A stretch of 23,681 nt of DNA from DATJZH01 sp035499215 (GCA_035499215.1 DATJZH010000304.1:1-23681), one strand, 5' to 3'. Shown: positions 7,535-15,384, numbered from the stretch's first letter. The notes: a model not told the origin generated them from the sequence alone. Numbers and translations: made by a program.

Positions 7535-8011
7535 ATGCCTACCTGGGAGAGCATCCCCTGGTTGCTAGTCTGCACGGCACTGACGGCCGCCGGGCTCGTC
7601 GCGAGCTGGTTCGTCTGGCGCAGGTCTGGGCCGCGCCGGGCAGCCCGGGCAGTGGCCTGGTCGCTGCTGCCGCTGGCCATCTATCTTGTCGGCGCGGTCC
7701 TGCTGGTCGGGCGGATCGGCGCGGCAGTGGTGCGCTTTGCCGGCTCGTTCGTCTTCTCGCCCAAGTCCTGGGCCGGAGTAGCGCTGCTGGCCGTGACCGC
7801 GCTTATTCTGCTGTCCACCGGGGGCATCCCGCTGCTGGGACGGCGAAAGGGCAGCGGTAAGAAGGAACTCGAGCCGACGGCAGCAAGGGGCGGCGCGCAG
7901 GTGGCCACCGCGCCCGCTGAGCGCGCCAAGCCCGGCGAGGCGGCCCAGCGGGCGGCGGATGACGACTTCGGGGACGTGGAGGAGATTCTGCGCCGGCGCG
8001 GCATCAAGTAA
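7535..8011 (+). CDS. Small conserved membrane protein, function unknown
   Basis: A 158-residue integral membrane protein with three predicted helices (about residues 8-28, 40-60 and 79-101). A charged, flexible tail of about 55 residues ends in DDDFGDVEEILRRRGIK. That acidic-then-basic C-terminal motif is, as far as I remember, conserved in actinobacterial proteins sometimes mislabelled 'cellulose synthase'; nothing here resembles a glycosyltransferase. ATG 7535 is chosen over the upstream ATG at 7472 because a strong Shine-Dalgarno sequence (GAGGGGAGG, 7521-7529) lies 5 nt before it and the first membrane helix follows at once. It lies 151 bp after the HAD gene and converges on the RecB-like nuclease gene. 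No function is claimed. Confidence 0.8.
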   Translation: MPTWESIPWLLVCTALTAAGLVASWFVWRRSGPRRAARAVAWSLLPLAIYLVGAVLLVGRIGAAVVRFAGSFVFSPKSWAGVALLAVTALILLSTGGIPLLGRRKGSGKKELEPTAARGGAQVATAPAERAKPGEAAQRAADDDFGDVEEILRRRGIK

Positions 8012-8312
8012 GGGGGGTGCAGATCGAGCCCCGGCTCGGCTTGGACGCGCCGATCTGCCTGCAGTCGCGTTCCGGCCGGCGGTATCCGGCTCCCGAGCCG
8101 GTGCGTGGCGAGAGCGACCAGCGCCAGCGCGGGAAACGAAGCCGGCCGACGGGCGGCGCGCCGAGCCCGCTCAGCCCGTCGCCCGCCCGCCGCCTCCGCA
8201 CCCGGTGCCGGAAGGCGCAGGACATCTGCGGGACCCGGGAACCGCCGGCAGCCGGTCTCATCCCCGGCCACCAGGTCGCCTGCCATCTGCCTGCAGGTGC
8301 CGCGCCAGCCGC
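8012..8312. other. Intergenic stretch between convergent genes
   Basis: These 301 bp separate the small membrane protein gene (plus) from the end of the RecB-like gene (minus). Both strands have open frames, but they are arginine/proline-rich, lack recognisable motifs and look like composition artefacts. The only structure I see is the nested inverted repeat at 8019-8058. Confidence 0.6.
8019..8058. terminator. Nested inverted repeat between convergent genes, terminator-like
   Basis: GCAGATCG (8019-8026) is exactly inverted as CGATCTGC (8051-8058). Inside it, CGAGCC (8025-8030) pairs with GGCTCG (8033-8038). Only one of the two stems can form fully at a time. It starts 8 nt after the TAA of the upstream gene. 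There is no T-run, so intrinsic termination is uncertain, but the position suits a convergent terminator. Confidence 0.4.
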
Positions 8313-9329
8313 TTAGCCCGGATCCGGTCCAGCCGCCGTGGCAGCACGGAGCGGCCCGGCTTGACCGGGCACTGCCAGCGGCCCGGGGGCTTCGGCAGCG
8401 ACCGGAACCGGCGGAAGGGGCGGCGGGGTGCCGCCGAACGCCGGGCAGATGGCCTGATGCGCGCACCAGGAGCAGAGCCCGCTCGGCCGCGGACGCCAGT
8501 CTCCGCTCGACCGCGCGCGCTCGATGGCACGCCAGAGCGCATTGATCTTACGCTCGGTCGCAAGCAAGTCAGCGGCATCGGGCCAGTAGCGCAGGATCTC
8601 GCCGCTGCCCAGGTAAATGAGCTGCAGCAGCCTCGGGACGGTGCCGTGCATGCGCCACATCACCAGCGCGTAGAAGCGCATCTGAAACAGCGCACGCGCC
8701 TCGAACTCCGGGCCCGGTGCGGTCCCTGTCTTGTAGTCCACGATCCGGATCTCGCCCGTTGGTGCCACATCGAGCCGGTCGATGTAGCCGCGCAGCGTCA
8801 GGCCAGACTCGAGTACCGCCTGAACCGACAGCTCGCGATGGGCGGGCTCAAGCCGGGTCGGGTCCTCCAGGGTGAAATAGCGGTCGAGCATGGCGGACGC
8901 CTCAGAAAGCCATGCGTCGCGCCGCTCGGCGTCGGCGAACAAGGCGGCAAGCTCGGGCTCGGCGTCCAGCAGCCGCTCCCACTGCGGCTGCACCAGCTCG
9001 CGCGCAGCCTGCGGAGTCCGCCCGCGGGCAGGCTCGTCGAAGAGCCGGTCAAGTACCGCGTGCACCAGGGTGCCGCGGGCCGCCGCGGCGCTGGGCGGCT
9101 CTGGCAGCCTGTCCAGGACCCGGAACCGGTACAGCAGCGGGCAGGTGAGGAAATCGCCTGCCCGCGACGGCGACAGCGAGCAGGCGGCGCCGAGGCCTGG
9201 TGAATCGGGCCCGAGGGCAGCGGGATCGTTCCCGAGGCCTGGTGAATCGGGCCCGAGGGCAGCGGGATCGGTCCCGGTGGCAGCCGCGATCCGGCCATCG
9301 GCAGCAGCCTCCGCCCGCGTGTCGCTCAT
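8313..9329 (-). CDS. RecB-like PD-(D/E)XK nuclease with probable 4Fe-4S cluster
   Basis: A 338-residue stand-alone RecB/AddB/Cas4-type exonuclease domain protein, matching the Rv2119-like gene found beside actinobacterial proteasome loci. Nuclease motifs are His90 (RGTLVHAVLDRLF), Asp184 (GYIDRLD) and Asp198-x-Lys200 (IVDYKTG), followed by the QMRFYAL helix. Four cysteines, Cys63 and the C-terminal trio Cys286-x2-Cys289-x5-Cys295, have the spacing of the iron-sulphur staple seen in AddB and Cas4 nucleases. No helicase domain is attached or nearby, so its partner and DNA substrate are unknown. The N-terminus carries a 14-residue repeat absent from the core family. The start at ATG 9329 is supported by a TACTGT -10 box 7 nt upstream, suggesting a leaderless message. 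Divergent from the site-2 protease gene. Confidence 0.9.
   Translation of the reverse strand: MSDTRAEAAADGRIAAATGTDPAALGPDSPGLGNDPAALGPDSPGLGAACSLSPSRAGDFLTCPLLYRFRVLDRLPEPPSAAAARGTLVHAVLDRLFDEPARGRTPQAARELVQPQWERLLDAEPELAALFADAERRDAWLSEASAMLDRYFTLEDPTRLEPAHRELSVQAVLESGLTLRGYIDRLDVAPTGEIRIVDYKTGTAPGPEFEARALFQMRFYALVMWRMHGTVPRLLQLIYLGSGEILRYWPDAADLLATERKINALWRAIERARSSGDWRPRPSGLCSWCAHQAICPAFGGTPPPLPPVPVAAEAPGPLAVPGQAGPLRAATAAGPDPG
9190..9270 (-). repeat. 42-bp-period direct repeat inside the RecB-like gene
   Basis: Positions 9190-9228 and 9232-9270 are identical over 39 bp. In the protein this gives two copies of a 14-residue unit (DPAALGPDSPGLG plus one linker residue) at about residues 21-47. 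The identity points to a recent duplication. Confidence 0.9.
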
Positions 9330-9336
9330 CTACGGC

Positions 9337-9342
9337 ACAGTA
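9337..9342 (-). promoter_or_regulatory. -10 box (TACTGT), leaderless RecB-like transcript
   Basis: On the minus strand TACTGT ends 7 nt before the ATG at 9329, which places the transcript start at or next to the start codon. No Shine-Dalgarno sequence is present. Confidence 0.45.
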
Positions 9343-9460
9343 GGGCACCGGGCCGACAGTCGCCCGGCATTGCCGCGCCGTGCCCGCTGCCCGCCAGCCC
9401 GGTCCGGGCCGGGCCGGGCCGATCCACGCGCGCGGCGGCCAGTGCTGCTGCCCCAGCACA

Positions 9461-9466
9461 TAGCAT
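9461..9466 (+). promoter_or_regulatory. -10 box (TAGCAT), leaderless site-2 protease transcript
   Basis: TAGCAT ends 6 nt before the GTG at 9473 and no ribosome binding site lies between. With the minus-strand box at 9337-9342 it makes a 143-bp divergent promoter region. Confidence 0.45.
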
Positions 9467-9472
9467 CGAGTC

Positions 9473-10663
9473 GTGGCAGGTATGACACCAGGAAACGGCT
9501 CCCGCGACGCCGGCCAGCCGGGAAGGCCCGGCAGTGAGGCACCGGCGAAGCGGCGGCGCGACCCCCGGCTCGGGCTCGTGGTGGCCCGGCCGTTCGGCGT
9601 GCCCGTCTATATCTCGCCGTACTGGTTCGTAGTTGCCGCCCTGCTGGTGGTGCTGTACGCCCAGACGCTCGATAACGCCGTCCATCCGGCCAGCCTTCGC
9701 TACGTGGTCGCCGCCTCCTTCGTGGTCCTGCTGTACTTCTCGGTCCTCATTCATGAGCTGAGCCACTGCGTGGCGGCACGCGGATTCAGGCTGCCGGTCC
9801 GGCGGGTGCTGCTCTATCCGCTCGGCGGGTTCTCCGAGATCGAGAAGGAACCGCCGACGCCGTCTCAGGAGTTTCTCGTCTCCGCCGCCGGGCCGGTGGT
9901 CTCCGTCGCGCTCGCGGGCATCGCCCTGGCGCTCACCTCGGTGACCGGCCACGGCATCCTGGGCACGCTGGTTGATCAGCTCTTCCGGGCCAACCTGCTG
10001 GTCGGGATCTTCAACCTGCTGCCGGGCCTGCCGCTGGACGGCGGCCGAATCTTCCGCGCCGGAGTATGGAAGATCACGGGCAAGCCCGCGACTGCGACGA
10101 TCATCGCCGCCTGGGCCGGGCGGGTCCTGGCGATCCTGCTCGTGGTGCCGGCTTTCGGGCTGCTGGGCAGCTACGTCCAGTCGCTGCTCAGCTACTACTG
10201 GCTCTGGCTGGCCATCGTGGCCGCCTTCATCTGGATCCAGTCGGGGCAGGCGATCCGCGCGGCGAAAGTGCGTGAGCGGCTGCCCCGGCTCCAGGCCAGG
10301 ACGCTGGCGCGGCGGGCGATCCCGGTCCCGTCGAGCCTGCCGCTGGCCGAAGCGATCCGGCGGGCCGACGCCGCCCAGGCGCGGGCCCTGGTGGTCGTCG
10401 ATCACGAGTCGACGCCCATTGCCATCGTCAACGAGAGCGCGGTGATGGCCACGCCCGAGCAGCGCAGGCCGTGGATCGAGACAGGCACGCTGGCCCGCGC
10501 CATCGATCCCGGCCTCGTGCTGTCGGCCGACCTGTCCGGGCTCGAGCTGATCGAGGCTGTCCAGCGCACGCCCGCCAGCGAGTACCTGCTGATCGAGCCG
10601 TCCGGCGAGGTTTACGGGGTGCTGGCTGCGAGCGATCTCGACCATGCCTTCGCGCGCGCCTGA
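9473..10663 (+). CDS. Site-2 protease (M50 family) with CBS domains
   Basis: This 396-residue intramembrane metalloprotease is of the SpoIVFB/CBS-bearing S2P type, expected in the cytoplasmic membrane. The zinc motif is HELSH (His94, Glu95, His98) in a hydrophobic helix, and the third ligand is Asp189 in LLPGLPLDGGR. About five or six membrane helices span roughly 45-250. The soluble C-terminal part, from about 285, has two CBS-like repeats (VPSSLPLAEAIRRADA and following, ending LAASDLDHAFA), which may sense adenine nucleotides. Substrates are unknown; candidates would be membrane-anchored anti-sigma factors or small membrane proteins. The GTG start fits the TAGCAT -10 box just upstream. trmI begins 20 bp after the stop with its own -10 box. 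An M50 protease beside the proteasome block is common in actinobacteria, but no functional link is shown. Confidence 0.92.
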   Translation: MAGMTPGNGSRDAGQPGRPGSEAPAKRRRDPRLGLVVARPFGVPVYISPYWFVVAALLVVLYAQTLDNAVHPASLRYVVAASFVVLLYFSVLIHELSHCVAARGFRLPVRRVLLYPLGGFSEIEKEPPTPSQEFLVSAAGPVVSVALAGIALALTSVTGHGILGTLVDQLFRANLLVGIFNLLPGLPLDGGRIFRAGVWKITGKPATATIIAAWAGRVLAILLVVPAFGLLGSYVQSLLSYYWLWLAIVAAFIWIQSGQAIRAAKVRERLPRLQARTLARRAIPVPSSLPLAEAIRRADAAQARALVVVDHESTPIAIVNESAVMATPEQRRPWIETGTLARAIDPGLVLSADLSGLELIEAVQRTPASEYLLIEPSGEVYGVLAASDLDHAFARA

Positions 10664-10671
10664 CCCGGCGC

Positions 10672-10677
10672 TAGCCT
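10672..10677 (+). promoter_or_regulatory. -10 box (TAGCCT), leaderless trmI transcript
   Basis: TAGCCT ends 6 nt before the GTG of trmI at 10684, within the 20-bp gap after the protease gene. The few bases between contain GGGG only, too close to act as a normal ribosome binding site. Confidence 0.45.
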
Positions 10678-10683
10678 GACGGG

Positions 10684-11592
10684 GTGATCGAGCAGCCCCG
10701 CGGGCCGTTCGCCGCCGGCGACCAGGTCCAGCTCACCGATCCGAAGGGACGCCGTCACCGGCTCGTCCTGGCGGCGGGACGGTCCTTCCACACTCATCGC
10801 GGCGCCCTGGCGCATGACGACCTCATTGGCGCTCCGGAGGGCACAGTCGTGTCCTCCTCGGGCGGCACGGCCTACGTGGCGCTGCGGCCGCTGCTATCCG
10901 ACTACACGCTCTCGATGGCGCGCGGCGCCGCGGTGGTCTACCCGAAGGATGCCGCGCAGATCGTGGGGCTCGCCGATATCTTTCCCGGCGCCAGGGTCCT
11001 GGAGGCTGGGGCGGGGTCCGGTGCGCTGTCCTGCTGGCTGCTCAGGGCGGTCGGCGAGGCGGGCCTGCTGGTCTCCTACGAGCGCCGGGCCGACTTCGCC
11101 GACATCGCCCGGCGCAACGTCGAGCGCTGGTTCGGCCGCGAGCACCCGGCCTGGCGGCTGGTCGTCGCCGACCTGCCCGCGGATGTCGCCGCGGCAAGGG
11201 AGGACGGGCCGGGCGACGATTTCGACCGGGTGGTCCTCGACATGCTGGCGCCATGGGAGAGCATCGCCGTTGCCGCGGCTTCGCTGATCGGGGGTGGCCT
11301 GATCTGCTGTTACCTGGCGACGACGACACAGCTGTCGCGCACGGTCGAGGCGCTGCGGGCCCAGGGCTGCTTCGACGAGCCGGCCGCGTGGGAGTCATTG
11401 CTGCGCGGCTGGCATGTCGACGGGCTCGCGGTTCGGCCCGAGCACCGCATGGTCGGCCACACCGGCTTCCTGGTGACCGCCCGGCGGCTAGCCGACGGGA
11501 TCACGGCGCCGCCGCGTCGGCGGCGGCCCGCCAAGGGCGCACAGGCCGCCAGGGAGCAGGACGAGGCGGCGGGGACGCATTCCGGCGGGTAG
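10684..11592 (+). CDS. trmI: tRNA (adenine-58-N1)-methyltransferase TrmI
   Basis: This 302-residue SAM-dependent methyltransferase makes m1A58 in the T-loop of tRNAs. In the family it works as a homotetramer in the cytosol. The N-terminal beta domain includes the RSFHTHRGALAHDDLIG segment typical of TrmI. The catalytic domain has SAM motif I VLEAGAGSGALS (about 105-116), an acidic residue in LVSYERR, and the DFDRVVLDMLAPWE block holding the catalytic Asp. The C-terminal 30 residues are basic and low in complexity. GTG 10684 gives the standard N-terminus and matches the -10 box. It precedes arc by 211 bp, the conserved order in actinobacterial proteasome loci (Rv2118c near mpa in M. tuberculosis), although the function is unrelated to proteolysis. 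Confidence 0.93.
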   Translation: MIEQPRGPFAAGDQVQLTDPKGRRHRLVLAAGRSFHTHRGALAHDDLIGAPEGTVVSSSGGTAYVALRPLLSDYTLSMARGAAVVYPKDAAQIVGLADIFPGARVLEAGAGSGALSCWLLRAVGEAGLLVSYERRADFADIARRNVERWFGREHPAWRLVVADLPADVAAAREDGPGDDFDRVVLDMLAPWESIAVAAASLIGGGLICCYLATTTQLSRTVEALRAQGCFDEPAAWESLLRGWHVDGLAVRPEHRMVGHTGFLVTARRLADGITAPPRRRRPAKGAQAAREQDEAAGTHSGG

Positions 11593-11679
11593 CGGGGAGG
11601 CAGCGGCAGCGCCCTCCCGATGGGAGTGAGCGAGCATTTTTCCGGCAGTTGGCGGCATGACCGGCTGGTCAGCGGGTAA

Positions 11680-11698
11680 CGGGACGTTGCCGTTCCCG
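11680..11698. terminator. Hairpin downstream of trmI
   Basis: CGGGACG (11680-11686) pairs with CGTTCCCG (11691-11698) around a TTGC loop with one bulged T. It lies about 90 bp after the trmI stop. No T-run follows, so termination is possible but not shown. Confidence 0.3.
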
Positions 11699-11762
11699 GA
11701 TCGTAACTCCAGAAAGCCGAGTCCGACGCCCGCCGCAAGGTTACGAAACGACCGTCGGTAGG

Positions 11763-11768
11763 TAGGGT
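11763..11768 (+). promoter_or_regulatory. -10 box (TAGGGT) for arc
   Basis: TAGGGT would start transcription around 11775, giving a short leader that contains the purine-rich ribosome binding region before the arc start. TCGTAAC (11701-11707) is exactly inverted as GTTACGA (11740-11746), the latter lying where the -35 element should be. Confidence 0.4.
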
Positions 11769-11803
11769 CTAGGTAAGTCAGCTCTTGGGAGGGGGTGAGG
11801 GGC

Positions 11804-13612
11804 ATGGCCTCTCGTGACGACAGCGCTCGTGCCGGCCGGTATGACGACGAGGTCAAGGTCCTGACCACGCAGATTTCCTTCCTCGAGGAGGAAGTCGCCG
11901 CCCTGCGCGGCCGGCTTGCCGATTCGCCCAGGCAGGTGCGCCTGCTAGAGGAGCGGCTGCGCGAAGCCGAGGCGAACCTCGCAGGCGTGTCCGGGCAGAA
12001 TGAGCGGCTTGCCGGCACCCTGCGCGAAGCACGTGATCAGATTCTTGCGCTCAAGGAAGAAGTGGACCGGCTGGCCCAGCCGCCGTCCGGTTTCGGGATT
12101 TTTCTCGAGCCCGCCGAGGACGGCACGGCCGACGTGTTCACCGGCGGCCGGAAGATGCGGGTGAGCATCAGCCCGGGCATCGAGCTTGACCAGCTGCGCC
12201 CCGGCCAGGAAGTAGTGCTCAACGAGGCGCTCAATGTCGTCATCGCCCGCGGCTACGAGTCGGTCGGCGAGGTCGTCATGCTCAAGGAGCTGCTCGAGGA
12301 CGGCGAGCGCGCGCTGGTGATCTCCCACGCCGACGAGGAGCGGGTCGCCCGGCTGGCGGAGCCGCTGCGCAGCTCCACCCTGCGGGCGGGCGACTCGCTG
12401 CTGATCGAGCCGCGGTCGGGGTACGTCTACGAGCGCATTCCCAAGGCGGAAGTCGAGGAGCTCATCCTCGAGGAAGTTCCGGACATCACCTACTCGGAGA
12501 TCGGCGGCCTCGGGCCGCAGATCGAGCAGATCCGCGACGCCATCGAGCTGCCTTACCTGCATGCCGACCTGTTCAAGGAGCACCAGCTGAGGCCGCCCAA
12601 GGGCGTCTTGCTCTACGGGCCTCCTGGCTGCGGCAAGACGCTGATCGCCAAGGCAGTCGCGAACTCGCTGGCCAAGCAGGTGGCCGCCCGGACCGCGCAG
12701 CTGGCCAGCCAGAACGGCGATGCCAGCGCGGCGGGGCCCCCGGCGAAGGAAGGCAAGAGCTTCTTCCTCAACATCAAGGGTCCCGAACTGCTCAACAAGT
12801 ACGTCGGCGAGACCGAGCGGCATATCCGGCTGGTCTTTCAGCGGGCCAGGGAGAAGGCCAGCGAGGGCATGCCGGTCATCGTCTTCTTCGACGAGATGGA
12901 CTCCATCTTCCGGACCAGAGGCTCCGGAGTGTCCAGCGACGTGGAGAACACGATCGTCCCCCAGCTCCTCAGCGAGATCGACGGCGTCGAGGGCCTGGAG
13001 AATGTGATCGTCATCGGCGCCTCCAACCGCGAGGACATGATCGATCCGGCGATCCTGCGGCCGGGCCGGCTGGACGTGAAGATCAAGATCGAGCGTCCGG
13101 ACGCCGAGGCGGCCAGGGACATCTTCTCCAAGTACCTGCTGCCGCAGCTCCCGCTGCATCCCGACGACCTGGCCGAGCACGGCGGATCTCTCGGTGCGAC
13201 GGTGGCGGAGATGATCCAGCGCGTCGTGGAGCGGATGTACTCCGAGACTGAGGAGAACAGGTTCCTTGAGGTCACCTACGCCAACGGGGACAAGGAAGTC
13301 CTGTACTTCAAGGACTTCAACTCCGGCGCGATGATCCAGAACATCGTCGACCGCGCGAAGAAGATGGCCATCAAGGAGTTCCTCGAGACCGGCCAGAAGG
13401 GCCTGCGGGTGGCCCACCTGCTCGCCGCATGCGTGGACGAGTTCAGCGAGAACGAGGACCTGCCCAACACGACCAACCCCGACGACTGGGCGCGGATCTC
13501 CGGCAAGAAGGGCGAGCGGATCGTCTACATCCGGACGCTGGTGTCCGGCAAGCACGGCACGGAGGCTGGCCGGTCGATTGACACGGTGGCCAACACGGGG
13601 CAGTACCTATAG
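11804..13612 (+). CDS. arc: Proteasome-associated AAA ATPase Arc/Mpa
   Basis: This 602-residue AAA ATPase unfolds pupylated proteins and feeds them into the 20S proteasome. It has an N-terminal coiled coil (about 15-90) that binds Pup and tandem OB folds (about 95-235). The AAA domain carries Walker A GPPGCGKT (272-279, Lys278) and Walker B VIVFFDEMD (about 358-366). The C-terminal GQYL carries the penultimate Tyr that opens the 20S gate (HbYX-type motif). Length is typical of the family (Mpa about 609). I chose ATG 11804; a GTG at 11795 in the same frame would add three residues, and the purine-rich run GGGAGGGGGTGAGG upstream could serve either. Its own promoter lies upstream. Dop begins 169 bp downstream. 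Catalytic and docking motifs are all intact, so it should be functional. Confidence 0.97.
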   Translation: MASRDDSARAGRYDDEVKVLTTQISFLEEEVAALRGRLADSPRQVRLLEERLREAEANLAGVSGQNERLAGTLREARDQILALKEEVDRLAQPPSGFGIFLEPAEDGTADVFTGGRKMRVSISPGIELDQLRPGQEVVLNEALNVVIARGYESVGEVVMLKELLEDGERALVISHADEERVARLAEPLRSSTLRAGDSLLIEPRSGYVYERIPKAEVEELILEEVPDITYSEIGGLGPQIEQIRDAIELPYLHADLFKEHQLRPPKGVLLYGPPGCGKTLIAKAVANSLAKQVAARTAQLASQNGDASAAGPPAKEGKSFFLNIKGPELLNKYVGETERHIRLVFQRAREKASEGMPVIVFFDEMDSIFRTRGSGVSSDVENTIVPQLLSEIDGVEGLENVIVIGASNREDMIDPAILRPGRLDVKIKIERPDAEAARDIFSKYLLPQLPLHPDDLAEHGGSLGATVAEMIQRVVERMYSETEENRFLEVTYANGDKEVLYFKDFNSGAMIQNIVDRAKKMAIKEFLETGQKGLRVAHLLAACVDEFSENEDLPNTTNPDDWARISGKKGERIVYIRTLVSGKHGTEAGRSIDTVANTGQYL

Positions 13613-13768
13613 CCGGGATCGGCGGCGTGGCGCCCGGCACGCGGATGGCCGGGCCCGGCGGCGCTGCGCCAGGCACGCGGCACCAGCCAGCGCCCGCAAG
13701 CGCGGCGCTTCCTGGCGCTGGCGCGCGCCCGTGCAAGCGCGGCGTGCTCGTCTTGGCTCCCGCGGCAC

Positions 13769-13774
13769 TAGGCT
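13769..13774 (+). promoter_or_regulatory. -10 box (TAGGCT), leaderless dop transcript
   Basis: TAGGCT ends 7 nt before the dop ATG at 13782, with no Shine-Dalgarno sequence between. Dop therefore probably has its own leaderless transcript rather than depending only on arc read-through. Confidence 0.45.
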
Positions 13775-13781
13775 TTTCAGC

Positions 13782-15299
13782 ATGAGCGTGCGCCGGATAA
13801 TGGGAATCGAGACCGAGTACGGCATTGCCGTCCCCGGCCAGCCAGGCGCGAACGCGATGGTCAGCTCGTCCCAGGTGGTCAATGCCTATCAGGCAGCGAC
13901 GGCGGCACGGGCCCGCCGGGCGCGGTGGGACTTCGAGGAGGAAAACCCGCTGCGCGATGCCCGCGGCTTCGACCTGGCCAGGGAAGCGGCCGACTCCGCG
14001 CAGCTCACCGACGAGGACCTGGGACTGGCCAACGTCATCCTGACCAACGGCGCCCGCCTGTATGTCGACCACGCCCACCCGGAGTACTCCGCGCCCGAGT
14101 GCACGAATCCGGTAGACGCCGTCATCTGGGACAAGGCAGGAGAGCGGGTGATGGCGGAAGCCGCCGCGCGCGCCACGACCTCGCCCGGCGGGCACGCCAT
14201 TCAGCTTTACAAGAACAACACCGACAACAAGGGGGCGTCGTACGGCTGTCACGAGAACTACCTGATGAACAGGGCCACGCCGTTCGCCGACATTGTCCGG
14301 CACCTGACTCCGTTCTTTGTCTCCCGGCAGGTTGTCTGCGGGGCCGGCCGGGTCGGCCGCGGCGCGGACGGGCGGGAGGACGGCTTCCAGATCAGCCAGC
14401 GCGCTGACTTCTTCGAAGTCGAGGTAGGCCTGGAGACAACGCTGAAACGGCCGATCATCAACACTCGCGACGAGCCGCACGCCGACCCGGAGAAATACCG
14501 GCGGCTGCACGTGATCATCGGCGACGCGAACATGAGCGAGATATCCAGCTACCTCAAGCTGGGCACCACCGCGCTGGTGCTGGCCATGATCGAGGACCGC
14601 TTCCTCGGCGCCGATCTCGGGGTCGAGACGCCGGTAGCCGAGCTGCGCGCGATCTCGCACGACCCGTCCTGCCGGCACCTGGTCGCGTTGCGGGACGGCA
14701 GGAAGATGACGGCCGTGCAGCTGCAGATGGAGTACCTGGAGCTGGCCAGAAAGTACTCTGAGGACAAGTACGGCGCCGACGTGGACGACATGACCGCTGA
14801 CGTGCTTGACCGCTGGGAGTCGGTGCTGACCAGGCTTGCCGACGATCCGATGCTGACAGCGCGGGAACTCGACTGGGTGGCCAAGCTCGAGCTCCTGGAC
14901 GGCTACCGGGCCAGGGACGGGCTCGGCTGGAATCACCCCCGGCTGCAGCTCGTCGACCTGCAGTACTCCGATGTGCGTCCCGAGCGCGGCCTCTACAACA
15001 GGCTGGCCGGCCGCGGGCACATCCAGCGCCTGGTTGACGAGCGCCTGGTAGCCCGGGCCATCGATCACCCGCCGGCGGACACCAGGGCGTATTTCCGCGG
15101 CCGCTGCCTGCGCCAGTACCCGGATGCAGTCGCCGCCGCATCCTGGGACTCAGTGATCTTCGACATCCCCGGCCGCGAATCACTGCAGCGGGTGCCGACC
15201 CTGGAGCCGCTGCGCGGCACCAGGGCGCACGTGGGCGACCTGCTGGACCGGTGCGAAACCGCCGCGGAACTCGTCGGGGCGCTCACCGGGCAGAACTGA
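13782..15299 (+). CDS. dop: Pup deamidase/depupylase Dop
   Basis: This 505-residue member of the carboxylate-amine ligase (glutamine-synthetase-like) fold removes Pup from substrates. In species whose Pup ends in Gln it also deamidates Pup. The start RRIMGIETEYG has the metal-binding glutamates Glu10 and Glu12. The Dop-specific loop RARWDFEEENPLRDARGFDL (about 46-65) separates it from PafA, and LYVDHAHPEYSAPEC contains the catalytic Asp96. Nucleotide-binding segments YKNNTDNKGASYGCHENYL and RPIINTRDEPHADPE are present. Because the Pup encoded just downstream already ends in Glu, only the depupylase activity should be needed. ATG 13782 matches the family start. The frame is open 204 nt further upstream, but that stretch is low-complexity and not conserved. 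A strong hairpin follows the stop. Confidence 0.96.
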   Translation: MSVRRIMGIETEYGIAVPGQPGANAMVSSSQVVNAYQAATAARARRARWDFEEENPLRDARGFDLAREAADSAQLTDEDLGLANVILTNGARLYVDHAHPEYSAPECTNPVDAVIWDKAGERVMAEAAARATTSPGGHAIQLYKNNTDNKGASYGCHENYLMNRATPFADIVRHLTPFFVSRQVVCGAGRVGRGADGREDGFQISQRADFFEVEVGLETTLKRPIINTRDEPHADPEKYRRLHVIIGDANMSEISSYLKLGTTALVLAMIEDRFLGADLGVETPVAELRAISHDPSCRHLVALRDGRKMTAVQLQMEYLELARKYSEDKYGADVDDMTADVLDRWESVLTRLADDPMLTARELDWVAKLELLDGYRARDGLGWNHPRLQLVDLQYSDVRPERGLYNRLAGRGHIQRLVDERLVARAIDHPPADTRAYFRGRCLRQYPDAVAAASWDSVIFDIPGRESLQRVPTLEPLRGTRAHVGDLLDRCETAAELVGALTGQN

Positions 15300-15301
15300 C
15301 A

Positions 15302-15327
15302 CCGGCTGGATCGGGTATCCAAGCCGG
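15302..15327 (+). terminator. Strong hairpin just after dop
   Basis: CCGGCTGGAT (15302-15311) pairs with ATCCAAGCCGG (15317-15327) with one bulged A and a five-base loop, starting 3 nt after the dop stop. There is no T-run, so it may terminate weakly, protect the dop mRNA 3' end, or separate dop from pup expression. Confidence 0.5.
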
Positions 15328-15352
15328 CCCATTCGATGCGACCCGACGAGGA

Positions 15353-15384
15353 TTGGACTGAGCACAGCATGGCGAGGATAGCGT
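15353..15384 (+). promoter_or_regulatory. Candidate promoter for pup
   Basis: TTGGAC (15353-15358) resembles a -35 element. GAGGAT (from 15374) or TAGCGT (15379-15384) could be the -10 element, but the spacing of 15 or 20 bp is not ideal for either. The hairpin after dop and the 124-bp gap support a separate pup promoter, but the exact site is uncertain. Confidence 0.25.

Noticed and set aside
7959..9203. A 414-codon plus-strand frame across the RecB-like gene
   Set aside because: The minus strand encodes a nuclease with all catalytic and cysteine motifs; the plus frame has none.
9190..9270. CRISPR-like or mobile-element repeat
   Set aside because: Only two copies, in frame inside a gene and with no spacer; it is a simple coding duplication.
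11945..13555. A 536-codon open frame antisense to arc
   Set aside because: Long antisense frames are routine in DNA this GC-rich. The plus-strand product is an intact AAA ATPase and the antisense product has no motifs.
13578..13781. Longer N-terminus for Dop
   Set aside because: The added 68 codons overlap the end of arc and are Arg/Ala-rich. The family starts at the ATG 13782, which also has a matching -10 box.
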